Numbered from the stretch's first letter, positions 35,866 to 44,997 are shown. The stretch: DNA of 64,000 nt from JBDHTQ01 sp039808765 (GCA_039808765.1 JBDHTQ010000008.1:50136-114135), one strand, 5' to 3'. Translations and numbers: made by a program. The notes: a model not told the origin generated them from the letters alone.

Positions 35866-37299
35866 GTGCTTTATCACCTTTATGAATTACAACGCGCAGC
35901 TCTTTCGCCCATACATGCCATTGCGGAAGCGACCCGATTCACCCTTCAAAACCCCCTGATGCCCGCAGCCTATACAGGCCTTGGGCGCACAATTGCTGCT
36001 GGCGCCGAATTGGTGGAGCGTACAACACGCAGTTATCACAAGCCCTCTTTTAATTTAAAGACGACGGTTGTTGACGGCAAAGAAGTAGCGGTTGAAGAAG
36101 AAATTTTAGGGGAAAAACCGTTCTGCCGCCTTGTGCATTTTGCGCGGGATGTTCCTGCCAATCGTCCACCTGATCCGCAAATTTTAGTGGTGGCTCCACT
36201 TTCGGGGCACTACGCATCGCTTTTGCGGGGAACGGTCGAAGCACTTTTACCTGAACATGATGTTTTTATCACGGACTGGAAGAATGCGCGCATGGTGCCG
36301 CTTTCGGATGGCGATTTTGGGCTTGATGATTATATCGACTACCTGATTGATTTTATGCGCGGTCTCGGTCCTGAAACCAATGTTGTTGCGGTTTGTCAGC
36401 CGGCGGTGCCGGTTTTATGTGCTGTGGCGCTGATGGCTGCAGCCGATGACCCGGCGCAACCGCGCTCAATGGCATTGATGGGCGGGCCTATTGATGTGCG
36501 GCGTGCACCGACCTCCGTGACGGAGTTTGGTAAGAAGCATTCATTGGCATGGTTTCGCCGCAATGTAATCACCACGGTCCCTCCCACCTATCCGGGAGCA
36601 TTTCGTCGTGTTTATCCGGGCTTTTTGCAGTTGGCCGGATTTATGACGATGAACATTGGAAATCACCTGAAGGAGCATATGGGGCTTTTCCGCAATCTTG
36701 TCTGGGGGGATGGTGACGGAGCCGAGCGGCATCGCAAGTTTTATGATGAATATCTGGCCGCAATGGATATTCCGGGCCGCTTCTACCTTGATACGGTTGA
36801 GCATGTCTTCCAAAAGGCATCTCTGGCCAAGGGGCAATTGATGATCCGTGGTCATCTGGTTGATCCGTCACAGATCAAACGCACAGCGCTCTTTACCATT
36901 GAAGGTGAGTTTGATGACATCTCCGCACCCGGACAAACCAAAGCGGCACATGATTTGTGTAGCAGTTTGCCAGAGCATATGCGTGAGCATCATCTGCAAG
37001 AAGGTGTCGGTCATTATGGTATTTTTAATGGTCGTAAGTGGCGTGAAATTATTATGCCCAAGGTTCGAAATTTTATTCGCAACTTTGATAAACCCGCGTA
37101 TTTGGGAACAATCAGAACGCGCGCAAAAAGTGAAGCTCTTTCACCGAAAACATCAAAACACAAACGTTTAGCTGTCGCAAGCAAAGCTGAGCGAAAGGTT
37201 TCGACTGTGGGACAGGGATTGGCGAAAAAAGGCAAAACCCTGACTAAAAAAGTCAAATCAGGCGGTGCGCCAGTTAAAAAATCAGCGTCACGTCGTTAG
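35866..37299 (+). CDS. phaZ: Intracellular polyhydroxyalkanoate depolymerase
   Basis: A 477-residue alpha/beta hydrolase of the intracellular PhaZ family that mobilises stored polyhydroxyalkanoate. Family segments seen are ILVVAPLSGHYASLLRGT, VFITDWKNARMVPL, GGPIDVR, the acid-bearing FTIEGEFDDISAPGQT and the histidine-bearing GVGHYGIFNG near the C-terminus. The nucleophile region reads VCQPAVP, with cysteine in the place of serine, as in known intracellular PHB depolymerases. A Lys/Ala-rich basic tail (from about 410) could bind the granule surface or DNA. It uses a GTG start with GAGGAG about 9 bases upstream. Confidence 0.92.
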   Translation: MLYHLYELQRAALSPIHAIAEATRFTLQNPLMPAAYTGLGRTIAAGAELVERTTRSYHKPSFNLKTTVVDGKEVAVEEEILGEKPFCRLVHFARDVPANRPPDPQILVVAPLSGHYASLLRGTVEALLPEHDVFITDWKNARMVPLSDGDFGLDDYIDYLIDFMRGLGPETNVVAVCQPAVPVLCAVALMAAADDPAQPRSMALMGGPIDVRRAPTSVTEFGKKHSLAWFRRNVITTVPPTYPGAFRRVYPGFLQLAGFMTMNIGNHLKEHMGLFRNLVWGDGDGAERHRKFYDEYLAAMDIPGRFYLDTVEHVFQKASLAKGQLMIRGHLVDPSQIKRTALFTIEGEFDDISAPGQTKAAHDLCSSLPEHMREHHLQEGVGHYGIFNGRKWREIIMPKVRNFIRNFDKPAYLGTIRTRAKSEALSPKTSKHKRLAVASKAERKVSTVGQGLAKKGKTLTKKVKSGGAPVKKSASRR

Positions 37300-37367
37300 C
37301 GATCGAGCTTCTTCCTGCAGTAAGACAAGAAACTGTTGCCTGCATTAAAGCACTCCTGCCAAACAAA

Positions 37368-37632
37368 GACGCGCTCAGTTTATTCTTTTTACGCAAATAC
37401 GTCGTCAAAGATGTTCTTTGCAAGCCCATCTTTTCGGGATTTAAACCCGAGCGCATCTCCAAGACGCGCTCAGTTTATTCTTTTTACGCAAATACGTCGT
37501 CAAAGATGTTCTTTGCAAGCCCATCTTTTCGGGATTTAAACTCGAGCGCATCTCCAAGACGCGCTCAGTTTATTCTTTTTACGCAAATACGTCGTCAAAG
37601 ATGTTCTTTGCAAGCCCATCTTTTCGGGATTT
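37368..37632 (+). repeat. Three tandem units of the dispersed palindromic repeat
   Basis: Units begin at 37368, 37463 and 37558, a period of exactly 95 bp, and are almost identical (one difference noted between units 1 and 2; the third is cut at 37632). Each holds GACGCGCTC, a T-rich run, ACGCAAATACGTCGTCAAAG, a hairpin of GATG...CATC and a TTTTCGGGATTT end. Between units GAGCGC and GCGCTC form the first hairpin. They lie between the convergent phaZ and N-formylglutamate amidohydrolase family genes. Confidence 0.92.
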
Positions 37633-37634
37633 GC

Positions 37635-38453
37635 TCAGCGTGAAGAAAGGGTAGGCAGTTTCTCAAGCCTTGTCATAATGCGAGCAAGGCGTTCGGCCCA
37701 TGATTTTTGTTGCATCTCTGTTTCAATCAGATCCTGCCTGATTTCAATCAGCGCGTAGGGCGTACCAGTTGCCTCGCCATGGACTTCTGTTGTACACGTC
37801 CGCCCCACTTTCAAGGAGTAGGGCTGATTGTCGCCGACCACGATATCTCCCTCTTCTTCAAGGGCTTTAATAAGTGGATGTGCCAAACGTTCATCTTGCG
37901 TCCATAAAACACCAATATGCCATGGGCGGGGTGGCCCATTGAGTACAGGCGTGCAGCTGTGAACAGACAGCAGTAAGGGCAATTCATTGCGTTGGCGAAC
38001 TTCGGAAAGGGTATCTGCAATTTTGCGGTGATAGGGGTGGTGGAGGGCGCGAATGCGCGCATTGATGGCTTCAATGCTGAGATTTTGGTTGCCAGGAACA
38101 GCAATTCCGTCACAGGCAATCGGCGGCATGATGTTCGGGTCATAGGGCATGCGGTTCGGATCAAGCGCGAGGCGGCAAAACCCATGAATAATTGCACAAG
38201 CATTCAAAATTTTGGCTAAGTGACGTGTTACACCTTCTGCGCCGATGTCATAACCGATATGACGCTTGAAGTGAGAGGCCTCTAAACCCAAATTTCCTAA
38301 ACATTCAGGCATTTTATTACGGGCATGATCGCACGTTAATACCCAGCGCGACGTAGAATCAGAGTTTAAAACCTCAAATGCGGGACCGTCTTTTGCTGTA
38401 AGTGTAAAATGTGAAAGAGAATGAGACGTCAGGTCCGACACAAGAATCTCCAT
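37635..38453 (-). CDS. N-formylglutamate amidohydrolase family protein
   Basis: A 272-residue member of the N-formylglutamate amidohydrolase (HutG-like) family: CDHARNKMP, HIGYDIGAEGVTRHLA, DPNRMPYDP, LLLSVHSCTPVL and LIEIRQDLI. It is expected to be a metal-dependent amidohydrolase. No other histidine-degradation genes are nearby, so the true substrate is uncertain. Its 3' end abuts the triple repeat. Confidence 0.85.
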   Translation of the reverse strand: MEILVSDLTSHSLSHFTLTAKDGPAFEVLNSDSTSRWVLTCDHARNKMPECLGNLGLEASHFKRHIGYDIGAEGVTRHLAKILNACAIIHGFCRLALDPNRMPYDPNIMPPIACDGIAVPGNQNLSIEAINARIRALHHPYHRKIADTLSEVRQRNELPLLLSVHSCTPVLNGPPRPWHIGVLWTQDERLAHPLIKALEEEGDIVVGDNQPYSLKVGRTCTTEVHGEATGTPYALIEIRQDLIETEMQQKSWAERLARIMTRLEKLPTLSSR

Positions 38454-38576
38454 TTCAAAATTGTTAGGTAACGGTGAGTATGCCTGTAAATAAAACCAAG
38501 TTCCATAAAAATAAGAGCAATTATCGTTAATTTGGGCGTTTGCGTTTAGCCGGGATATGGTAATTTGCTGGTTGTG

Positions 38577-39044
38577 ATGAAACAGGTCTTTTTTATTTCT
38601 CTCTTGATGGCGTGGCCTTCTTTTGCCTGGGCATGCTCTGTTGTTGCGATTAATCCGATAGGTGTTGATCTATATTTTTTCATGCTAATCGTTTTAATGG
38701 CGCATACCGCAGTGAATGTTCTGAAATTTAAAAAGAAGACTGATCCTAAAATCAAAAAAATTTATCGACATCGTTTGTATTGGTGCATTTGTCTGCTTGC
38801 CTTGCTTGTTGGGCCTGTTGTTTATACGGTGATTGAAAACGCATTTACTCCGGCGTTTTTGCCTGTTAGTGGACAAACTTTTGTATCACTTGAATGCCCT
38901 CCTGCGGGCTACGCATATTGGATGCTTCTTTCTCAGCTGGGATTGATTTTTGGGATTATTTATTTTGTTTTTTTCATGCCTGGCCTTGTTCTTAAAATGG
39001 TAAGGCATTCTTTTTTAAAGAAAAACAGAACTCACGCGCAGTGA
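38577..39044 (+). CDS. Small polytopic membrane protein
   Basis: A 155-residue protein with a possible signal segment (VFFISLLMAWPSFAWAC) and three further hydrophobic helices, and a basic C-terminus. I recognise no family. ATG 38577 is preferred to the in-frame TTG at 38565, though neither has a strong ribosome binding site. It is followed by greA 90 bases downstream on the same strand. Confidence 0.6.
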   Translation: MKQVFFISLLMAWPSFAWACSVVAINPIGVDLYFFMLIVLMAHTAVNVLKFKKKTDPKIKKIYRHRLYWCICLLALLVGPVVYTVIENAFTPAFLPVSGQTFVSLECPPAGYAYWMLLSQLGLIFGIIYFVFFMPGLVLKMVRHSFLKKNRTHAQ

Positions 39045-39134
39045 TTTTTAGAGTAGAAAGCCGCAGCTTGATATTTTTTCAGACCAAAGGGATAGGGCTT
39101 GTCAATTCGCTGGCATTTGGTTTAAAACGGTGTG

Positions 39135-39611
39135 ATGGAAAAGATACCGATGACAGCGGGCGGCTTTGATCGCCTTGAAAAAGAGCTTAAAGATCTCAAA
39201 AGTGTGCAACGTCCTGCTATTCAGCGGGCGATTGCTGAGGCGCGCGAGCATGGCGACTTATCTGAAAACGCCGAGTATCATGCAGCCCGTGAAAAGCACT
39301 CTTTTATCGAAGGGCGAATCCAGCAGCTTGAATCGACGCTCTCGTTAGCCGACATCATTGACATTGCCAAATTTAAGGGTGATCAGGTGGTGCGTTTTGG
39401 CGCGACAATCACGTTGTATGATGAAGAAATTGATGAAGAAATTAAGTATCAGATTGTTGGTGCAGACGAAGCAGATCTTGCCCACTCACGATTGAGTTTG
39501 CATGCACCTATCTCGCGCGCACTGATGGGGAAAAAAGTTGGTGATACAGTTGAAGTGCATACACCAAAAGGCAAAAGATCGTATGATGTTGTAGCGGTAG
39601 AATATCTATAG
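39135..39611 (+). CDS. greA: Transcription elongation factor GreA
   Basis: A 158-residue GreA that rescues backtracked RNA polymerase by stimulating transcript cleavage. The N-terminal coiled coil ends with EAREHGDLSENAEYHAARE, carrying the acidic tip residues that enter the secondary channel. The C-terminal FKBP-like domain has SRALMGKKVGDTVEV. ATG 39135 follows a GTG at 39132; either could initiate. Confidence 0.97.
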   Translation: MEKIPMTAGGFDRLEKELKDLKSVQRPAIQRAIAEAREHGDLSENAEYHAAREKHSFIEGRIQQLESTLSLADIIDIAKFKGDQVVRFGATITLYDEEIDEEIKYQIVGADEADLAHSRLSLHAPISRALMGKKVGDTVEVHTPKGKRSYDVVAVEYL

Positions 39612-39643
39612 CATCCTGCAATTAATTAGCTCATGAGGGGCAA

Positions 39644-40549
39644 ATGACCACTCATACCGACGTCAGAACGCTTATCCCTGAAGATCAGGAGCAGCTCGTT
39701 CTTTTCTTGATGCGGCATGTGCCGACTAGTCTTTCTTTGCTCTCCAACGTCGAAAAATTTGGTGTTCAATCTGAACAAGAAGAGAGCTTGCATGCCCACT
39801 ATATCGGAGTTTTTGATGATGGGCTATTGCAGGGTATTTTGTCACTGGGGATTGATGATTTGGTCATGGTGCAGTGCCCGCAATCCCATCATCTTGATCA
39901 TCTTATGGCGGCATGGCGCGATTGGTTTGACGGTGGCGCACGCGGATGCATCGGACCAAAACTGCAGATTGATTATCTTTGCGGCTTGATGAATTTGAAT
40001 GCTGAACATGTGGGGATTAACAACACCGAAACAGTTTATGGTGTTGAGACGGCCTCGCTAAAGGGCATGCATGATGCGCACGAATATTCATGTCGGTTGG
40101 CGCAAGCTGAAGACATGCCGCTTTTGTGTGCGTGGTATCACACTTTTTTGCTAGAGCTTTTGCCTTTAAAAGACAATGAAGCCTTACGGCAAAAAATTTA
40201 TGATGATCGTTGTCTGCGCCTGAAAAATCAGCAATTGTTTCTCTTTACTGATGCCGCTGGGGTGTCGATTGGCATGATCGAGGTTGTTGTCTTGGCGTGT
40301 GAACGTGTTCAGGTGGGGGCGCTATTTTTGCCCCCCGATTTGCGGGGCAAAAATATTGGAATGAAGCTTTTGCAATGTTTGGGGATATGGCTGAGAGAGC
40401 ACAATGTTAAGCATATTTATTTTTTAGCCGCGCCCTCGTTTGAAAAGCTCACACGACAAGCTTGTGAGTTAGGGTTTGAGGAAATGGGTCATATATCGAT
40501 TGTGTTGTTCCGCGAAGCTATTTCTCCGACAAAAGAACAGGTTGCCTAA
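39644..40549 (+). CDS. GNAT-family N-acetyltransferase (two-domain)
   Basis: A 301-residue protein. The C-terminal half is a GNAT domain with VGALFLPPDLRGKNIGMKLL (acetyl-CoA-binding R-G-K-N-I-G loop) and a final ACELGFEEMG. The N-terminal half (LIPEDQEQLVLFLMRHVP...) is a degenerate GNAT-like half, as in tandem GNAT enzymes. The substrate is unknown. GAGGGG is close to the ATG. Confidence 0.8.
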   Translation: MTTHTDVRTLIPEDQEQLVLFLMRHVPTSLSLLSNVEKFGVQSEQEESLHAHYIGVFDDGLLQGILSLGIDDLVMVQCPQSHHLDHLMAAWRDWFDGGARGCIGPKLQIDYLCGLMNLNAEHVGINNTETVYGVETASLKGMHDAHEYSCRLAQAEDMPLLCAWYHTFLLELLPLKDNEALRQKIYDDRCLRLKNQQLFLFTDAAGVSIGMIEVVVLACERVQVGALFLPPDLRGKNIGMKLLQCLGIWLREHNVKHIYFLAAPSFEKLTRQACELGFEEMGHISIVLFREAISPTKEQVA

Positions 40550-40593
40550 GTTCGTTCAGGCTTTTTAGGCCATGTGGTATTATGCGTCACAGA

Positions 40594-40654
40594 AACCATC
40601 TTTGACGACGTATTTGCGTTAAAAAAGCGGGGTGCACAAGAAAAATCAGCCCCG
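40594..40654 (-). repeat. Dispersed palindromic repeat, reverse copy
   Basis: The minus strand reads a hairpin (CGGGG/CCCCG), CTTTTTT, then AACGCAAATACGTCGTCAAA and GATGGTTTCT. The core is identical to the 37368 units but the first hairpin has a different sequence. It lies between the GNAT gene and the island boundary. Confidence 0.75.
40621..40654 (-). terminator. Hairpin with T-run in the reverse repeat copy
   Basis: CGGGG (40628-40632) and CCCCG (40650-40654) form a short stem; on the minus strand the hairpin is followed by six T. The loop is long (17 bases), so efficiency is uncertain. Confidence 0.45.
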
Positions 40655-40714
40655 AATTTCTCTTGCGTCAGGCGAGTAATGAAACGTTTTAAAATGAGCG
40701 ATGAAGGATAAAAG

Positions 40715-40732
40715 TGGTAGCAGCGGAGGGAT
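40715..40732 (+). other. Distal attachment site of the island
   Basis: TGGTAGCAGCGGAGGGAT is an exact copy of the 3' terminal 18 bases of the tRNA-Met gene at 49333 (same orientation). Identity ends at 40733. Confidence 0.92.
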
Positions 40733-40791
40733 ATGGACTGGAAGACTAATCCAATAAAATCAATAGGTAATTAGATTTTAGCCTTCCAATT

Positions 40792-40812
40792 ATACCCCCA
40801 CCGATACCCCCA
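40792..40812 (+). promoter_or_regulatory. Island-end repeat, probable integrase arm site (left)
   Basis: Two ATACCCCCA-like words separated by CCG. The same 21-base arrangement occurs at 49199-49220 near the other end, in the same orientation. Matching sequences inside both ends of an island are typical of integrase or excisionase arm-binding sites. Confidence 0.55.
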
Positions 40813-40970
40813 AGAAAAGTTAGTCACAAAATCGGGGGTTCAAATCCCTTGAGCATCAACCGACTGTACAAAAGCAATGCTTCGCTTCTTTGAACAGTAT
40901 ACTACACTAACACGGGACATCAAATCGGTCTTAGAGGCGACATCCAACACGGGGAGAAATGGCAAGCTGT

Positions 40971-41618
40971 TCAGTCCATCGACAAAAGGTAGGTCTCTTG
41001 CTTCTGTAGTTTTTCTTTCGTCGGGATGATAAGATTAGCGTTCAATGACACCAAAACCCCATCACACTTGGCTAAAAGCTCCTCTGTTGCAGAGGTCAAG
41101 TCGCCCTTAGAGTTTTCTATTACATGCTTCGTCGGATGTTTTGATAACCAAGCAACTTCCTTCTGCAAGACAGGCTTTACTCTCTCAATCTCCCGATCAA
41201 GGTCAGCAAGAAGTCTTTTCAGAGAATAGTCATTTATTCTGTCCATGGGCTTATTAACGCTATAAAATTCGATACAGCTTTGTAGCCCCTGCACCTGTCG
41301 GAACAGTAAAGTCGCATATTGCTGGTTGTCGTCCCATGAATCTCTATTTACAAACTGAGTGAGATAGTAATTCTCGCCCCATATAGCTTTGACGGCATCG
41401 GATACATATAACTCAATCTCGCGCTTTTCCTTCTTCATCTGCCATGAAGCTAACCATAGCGACCCTCCCACTGTAACGGCGGCGCCAAGCGCAGTTCCTA
41501 CAAGTGATGCTATGGCCTCATCCGCTTTGTAATCTGTAAAATATAGAGCCCCGCCATAGCCAATAAACCAACCCACTGCGACAAGAGTTAGTGCCTTCGC
41601 GGATTGGAACACATTCAT
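40971..41618 (-). CDS. Two-helix membrane protein coupled to the DUF262 gene
   Basis: A 215-residue protein with two N-terminal membrane helices (about 10-28 and 36-57: LTLVAVGWFIGYGGALYF and a Gly/Ala-rich helix ending SLWLASW). A mostly helical, charged cytoplasmic part follows, with possible coiled coil at about 120-150. I recognise no named family. Its ATG overlaps the DUF262 stop (ATGA, 4 bases), so the two proteins are made together. Paired membrane subunits often act as effector or anchor in anti-phage systems; that role here is inference. It is the last gene of the island. Confidence 0.7.
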   Translation of the reverse strand: MNVFQSAKALTLVAVGWFIGYGGALYFTDYKADEAIASLVGTALGAAVTVGGSLWLASWQMKKEKREIELYVSDAVKAIWGENYYLTQFVNRDSWDDNQQYATLLFRQVQGLQSCIEFYSVNKPMDRINDYSLKRLLADLDREIERVKPVLQKEVAWLSKHPTKHVIENSKGDLTSATEELLAKCDGVLVSLNANLIIPTKEKLQKQETYLLSMD

Positions 41619-43720
41619 TCACTACCTCCCATCTGCAAGTCGAGGCTTTGCCGCACAAGCCCGAGAACATAGGGAAGATCATCAAGGGAGGTCAACTTGA
41701 CCTCAACCTCACCATTCCCCCAGCGGCCAGTGTCTGAGACATTTTTACAAATTCCGCGTGGGTCACTGATTTCTGGCCATTTCATATTGAGTGACAGGCG
41801 TAGGCCGCTTGCTTGAGGAACAACATCAACGAAGTTGGTTTCAGCCTTATAGGCTACATATAGCTTCCAGAATTCTTCGGTTACGCAGGGGTCGAGGGCA
41901 AGCACTTCTCTGCGGAAGGCATCAAACAATGAACGCACTTTTGGGTGTGAGAGATTGGCATGGTCATCAATCGTGTAGGCCGTTTTGCTTGGCTGCTGCT
42001 GGCGATAACCATCAAGGATCGTCGCATCAAGAGCGGGTGCAGCCCATACTTCAATCGCTATTGCTGCAAGACGATCGGCTCTTTTCTTAATCTCGACCTC
42101 ATTCCATGACGGCAACTGGCCCAGCCCCGCATTCATACGAAGCGGGCTTTCACGGAACCCACCCGTCATGTCTCTTTTTTCGACGAAAGATCGGTCGCTA
42201 TACTCAGAGTTATAACCAGTAAGAGTTAGATTTCCTGCTGTATGAAGCCATGTTTCCTGAACTCTTTCCCACTCTGGGCCAAGCTCGGCTCGCCAAGCAG
42301 GCGAGAGATTTTCATTCTGTGGCAGAATATGCTCAATAGTATATTCATCAAGCAAGACGCGCTCTTTACGTCCGAAGTTTTCCAGTCGCCGCAACCAATA
42401 GCTCCGCAAGCGTGTTTTATAGAGGTCTCGCATTGGGAAGTCCCGTTTGAACTCCTCGTTCTTCGGGAACCGTCGATAGGAGGGCAGTGTTAGGAAATGT
42501 GCCTTCACGCTTTCAAGGTAACGGTCTTTTTTAAGTGCCTTACCAAAGGCTGAGAATGTTTTGTTCAGCGAGTTTGTGGGGATCGCGCAAATCGCCCGAC
42601 GGAAGACATACGCTTTCACAAGTCGAACAATCTCTAAGAAGTCATTTCGTGAAAGAACACCCTTCGCATAATCATCATAAAGTTCAAGCAGGAATGGGTA
42701 GGAGACATCAACTTTCAGCTCTTTGAGGTCTTGGAAGGCATCACGAAGCCCCGCATCCTGCTCTGCCCCAAGAGCCATTGCGCAAAAGTAGCGAGAATAC
42801 TCGCGTATCTCTCGAACCAGTGTTTCAACCTCGACTTTTTTACCGTCACCGCCTCGCGCCAATGTCTTGAATGACTCATAAACCTCATCAATCTTGGGAA
42901 TCTCACCTGTCTTTAAGGTCAGAAAATGACGCATGAAGTCATCAAACTGTTCGCCATAGGCTTGCTGACCAAACTCAAGTTCAATCGGTCGCCAATAGTC
43001 CTGATACAGTCGCGTTTGTAGTTTCGGCTCGAGTCCCATGAGAATGAAGTTACGAATCAGGTCGGCCTGACTGAGTTCTTTTCCCGTTGAGTTCATGCTC
43101 TCAAAAATGAGCTGTGGGTTGTCTTCACCCCGAGTAAGAGAAGTGTCGACGATCAGCAGCTTAGCTATGCCTCGGCAGATGACCTTTATATCCTCTGCTT
43201 TACTGATCCACTCCTTAAACAGGGCATAGTTTTCGGTGACGCGCAGCGAGTGTTCCTTAGGACGTTCTGTCCCCCGAATCAAAGCTGTCAGTGTGTCTTT
43301 GTCTGTTTGGGAAAGGATGAGTTTGAAGAAGCGTTCACCGTCCTCTTCTGGATTACGGAGATAGTAATTCCGCAGCTTGCGCGGAGAGAATCCATCGATA
43401 GGCTCGCGCTGATCTTCGGGTAAAGCCTCAATAGCCTCAGCCAGCGCAGCTATCAGCAGCGTAATCGTCGTGAGGCGCTGCTGACCATCAATAACCAGAA
43501 GCGAAGACGGCAACATGACGTGGAAAAGACCGTCCTGAATGTAAACGACCGACCCGATAAAATGGGCCGAGACATTCTCGGCAGCTCCAGCCCGCAAAAC
43601 ATCGCCCCATAGTTGACTGCACTCGCGTTCTGTCCATGAATAAGTGCGTTGGTAAATCGGAATGACGAATTGAGGAGACTTCTTGATAAACTCCAAAAAG
43701 TTAGCTTCGGTTGCCTTCAT
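41615..43720 (-). CDS. DUF262-DUF1524-DUF5655 protein (GmrSD-like)
   Basis: A 701-residue protein. The N-terminal DUF262 ParB-like NTPase domain has YQRTYSW (23-29) and IDGQQRLTT (77-85). The DUF1524 HNH-type nuclease domain has EHILPQ near 461 and the GNLTLTGYNSEYSDRSFVEK block. A DUF5655-like domain ends the protein (about 590-701: FVDVVPQ, WGNGEVEVKL). GmrSD proteins are type IV restriction enzymes that cut DNA with sugar-modified cytosines, and related DUF262/DUF1524 proteins are frequent in defence islands. The target here is unknown. It overlaps the membrane protein gene downstream by 4 bases. Confidence 0.9.
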   Translation of the reverse strand: MKATEANFLEFIKKSPQFVIPIYQRTYSWTERECSQLWGDVLRAGAAENVSAHFIGSVVYIQDGLFHVMLPSSLLVIDGQQRLTTITLLIAALAEAIEALPEDQREPIDGFSPRKLRNYYLRNPEEDGERFFKLILSQTDKDTLTALIRGTERPKEHSLRVTENYALFKEWISKAEDIKVICRGIAKLLIVDTSLTRGEDNPQLIFESMNSTGKELSQADLIRNFILMGLEPKLQTRLYQDYWRPIELEFGQQAYGEQFDDFMRHFLTLKTGEIPKIDEVYESFKTLARGGDGKKVEVETLVREIREYSRYFCAMALGAEQDAGLRDAFQDLKELKVDVSYPFLLELYDDYAKGVLSRNDFLEIVRLVKAYVFRRAICAIPTNSLNKTFSAFGKALKKDRYLESVKAHFLTLPSYRRFPKNEEFKRDFPMRDLYKTRLRSYWLRRLENFGRKERVLLDEYTIEHILPQNENLSPAWRAELGPEWERVQETWLHTAGNLTLTGYNSEYSDRSFVEKRDMTGGFRESPLRMNAGLGQLPSWNEVEIKKRADRLAAIAIEVWAAPALDATILDGYRQQQPSKTAYTIDDHANLSHPKVRSLFDAFRREVLALDPCVTEEFWKLYVAYKAETNFVDVVPQASGLRLSLNMKWPEISDPRGICKNVSDTGRWGNGEVEVKLTSLDDLPYVLGLVRQSLDLQMGGSE

Positions 43721-43782
43721 GAATTGCCTCTCTCGATAAAACTTGTCGTGACTTTACTGCGGAGTCGCCAGCACGGAAGACT

Positions 43783-44946
43783 TTATTTGACCAGTTCCCG
43801 TGTCAACTCGACAAGTGAAACGGCCTCCACCCCTTCGGCAACAGGATAACGCCCCTCGCCTGAGTGAACGACAAAGCATTTATCTGGCCTTAGGTCGTCC
43901 ATCGCCATATAGAAGCCCTTTTCGAGCTTAGCAGCGGGGTTGCGTTTGATCTCAATCGCCCAGCGCCCTCGTTTGGGCATATCCAGCACCAAGTCCATTT
44001 CAGCCCCAGCCGCTGTGCGGTAGAAGCTGGCCTCGGTGCGCTCGGGCGCGAGGGCGAGAATGTTCTCGATGACGAACCCCTCCCAACTACTCCCCACTAC
44101 GGGGTGGCCCGACAGCTCGTTGTAGTCGCCAATCTCGAGCAGGGCATGGAGGAGGCCAGAATCTCGCACATAGACTTTGGGCGATTTGACAAGGCGCTTG
44201 CCCACATTGGCATGAAGCGGGAGGAGGCGACGCACCAGCAGCAAGTCGGCCAGAAGGTCGATATAGCGGGTCACCGTTTGGGCACTGAGTGACAGGTTGG
44301 TGGCCAGCTTGGACGCATTAAGGAGCGTTCCTTGCCCATGAGCCAACATCACCCATAGCCGCCCCAGCGCCTCGGCAGGAATACGGGGGCCAAACTGCGG
44401 CACGTCGCGCTCGAGATAGGTGCGGATGAAGTCTTGCCTCAGGCGCAGGCTAACTGCGTCTGCCTTGGCGAGATACGCATCAGGGAAGCCCCCGCGCACC
44501 CACAGGCGCACAAGGTCTTTCTCGGCGTTTACGGCCTCGGACACATCAAATGGCCCCATATCAACATAGGCAATGCGGCCCGCAAGGCTTTCGGACTGGC
44601 GTAGCAAATCAAGCGCCGCTGAGCCAAGAATGAGAAACCGCCCCGTGCGCTGGCCCTTACGCCTACCTTGGTCAATCACCCCACGCAGGGTGTCAAACAA
44701 GGCAGGCATACGGTGAATTTCATCGAGGATAACCAGCTTGTCCGTATATTGGGCGAAGAACAGCTTGGGGTCGCTCAACTTGGCGCGATCACTCGGCAGC
44801 TCAAGGTCGAGGTAAACCGCCCCGTCCTCATCCGCTATCTCATGCGCCAACGTGGTCTTGCCCACCTGTCGCGGCCCAATCAAGGCCACCGCCGCCTGAC
44901 GGTCTAAGGCTTCACGAACAGCAGAAAGGGCACGACGTTCAATCAT
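43783..44946 (-). CDS. AAA ATPase with DUF4143 domain
   Basis: A 387-residue protein with Walker A GPRQVGKTT (24-32), Walker B VILDEIHR (71-78), a sensor-like ILGSAAL and a C-terminal DUF4143 domain (about 190-350), including DLVLDMPKRGRWAIEIK, whose D-x..E-I-K spacing resembles a PD-(D/E)XK fold. This family is common in bacteria and archaea, often in mobile regions, and its function is not settled. The gene is visibly richer in GC than its neighbours, suggesting a different source from the rest of the island. It is 51 bases downstream of the nuclease-like gene and 62 bases upstream of the DUF262 gene. Confidence 0.88.
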   Translation of the reverse strand: MIERRALSAVREALDRQAAVALIGPRQVGKTTLAHEIADEDGAVYLDLELPSDRAKLSDPKLFFAQYTDKLVILDEIHRMPALFDTLRGVIDQGRRKGQRTGRFLILGSAALDLLRQSESLAGRIAYVDMGPFDVSEAVNAEKDLVRLWVRGGFPDAYLAKADAVSLRLRQDFIRTYLERDVPQFGPRIPAEALGRLWVMLAHGQGTLLNASKLATNLSLSAQTVTRYIDLLADLLLVRRLLPLHANVGKRLVKSPKVYVRDSGLLHALLEIGDYNELSGHPVVGSSWEGFVIENILALAPERTEASFYRTAAGAEMDLVLDMPKRGRWAIEIKRNPAAKLEKGFYMAMDDLRPDKCFVVHSGEGRYPVAEGVEAVSLVELTRELVK

Positions 44947-44997
44947 CCTTGCATATTATCCACAGTATGGAAGATTTGCAATAATAAAATATGCCAC

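Noticed and set aside
37368..37632. CRISPR array
   Set aside because: The 95-bp units are contiguous near-identical tandem copies without variable spacers, and no cas genes are present.
40550..40970. Additional small genes around the left end of the island
   Set aside because: No frame with start, ribosome binding site and reasonable composition; the sequence is accounted for by the reverse repeat, att core, arm-like repeats and T-arm copy.
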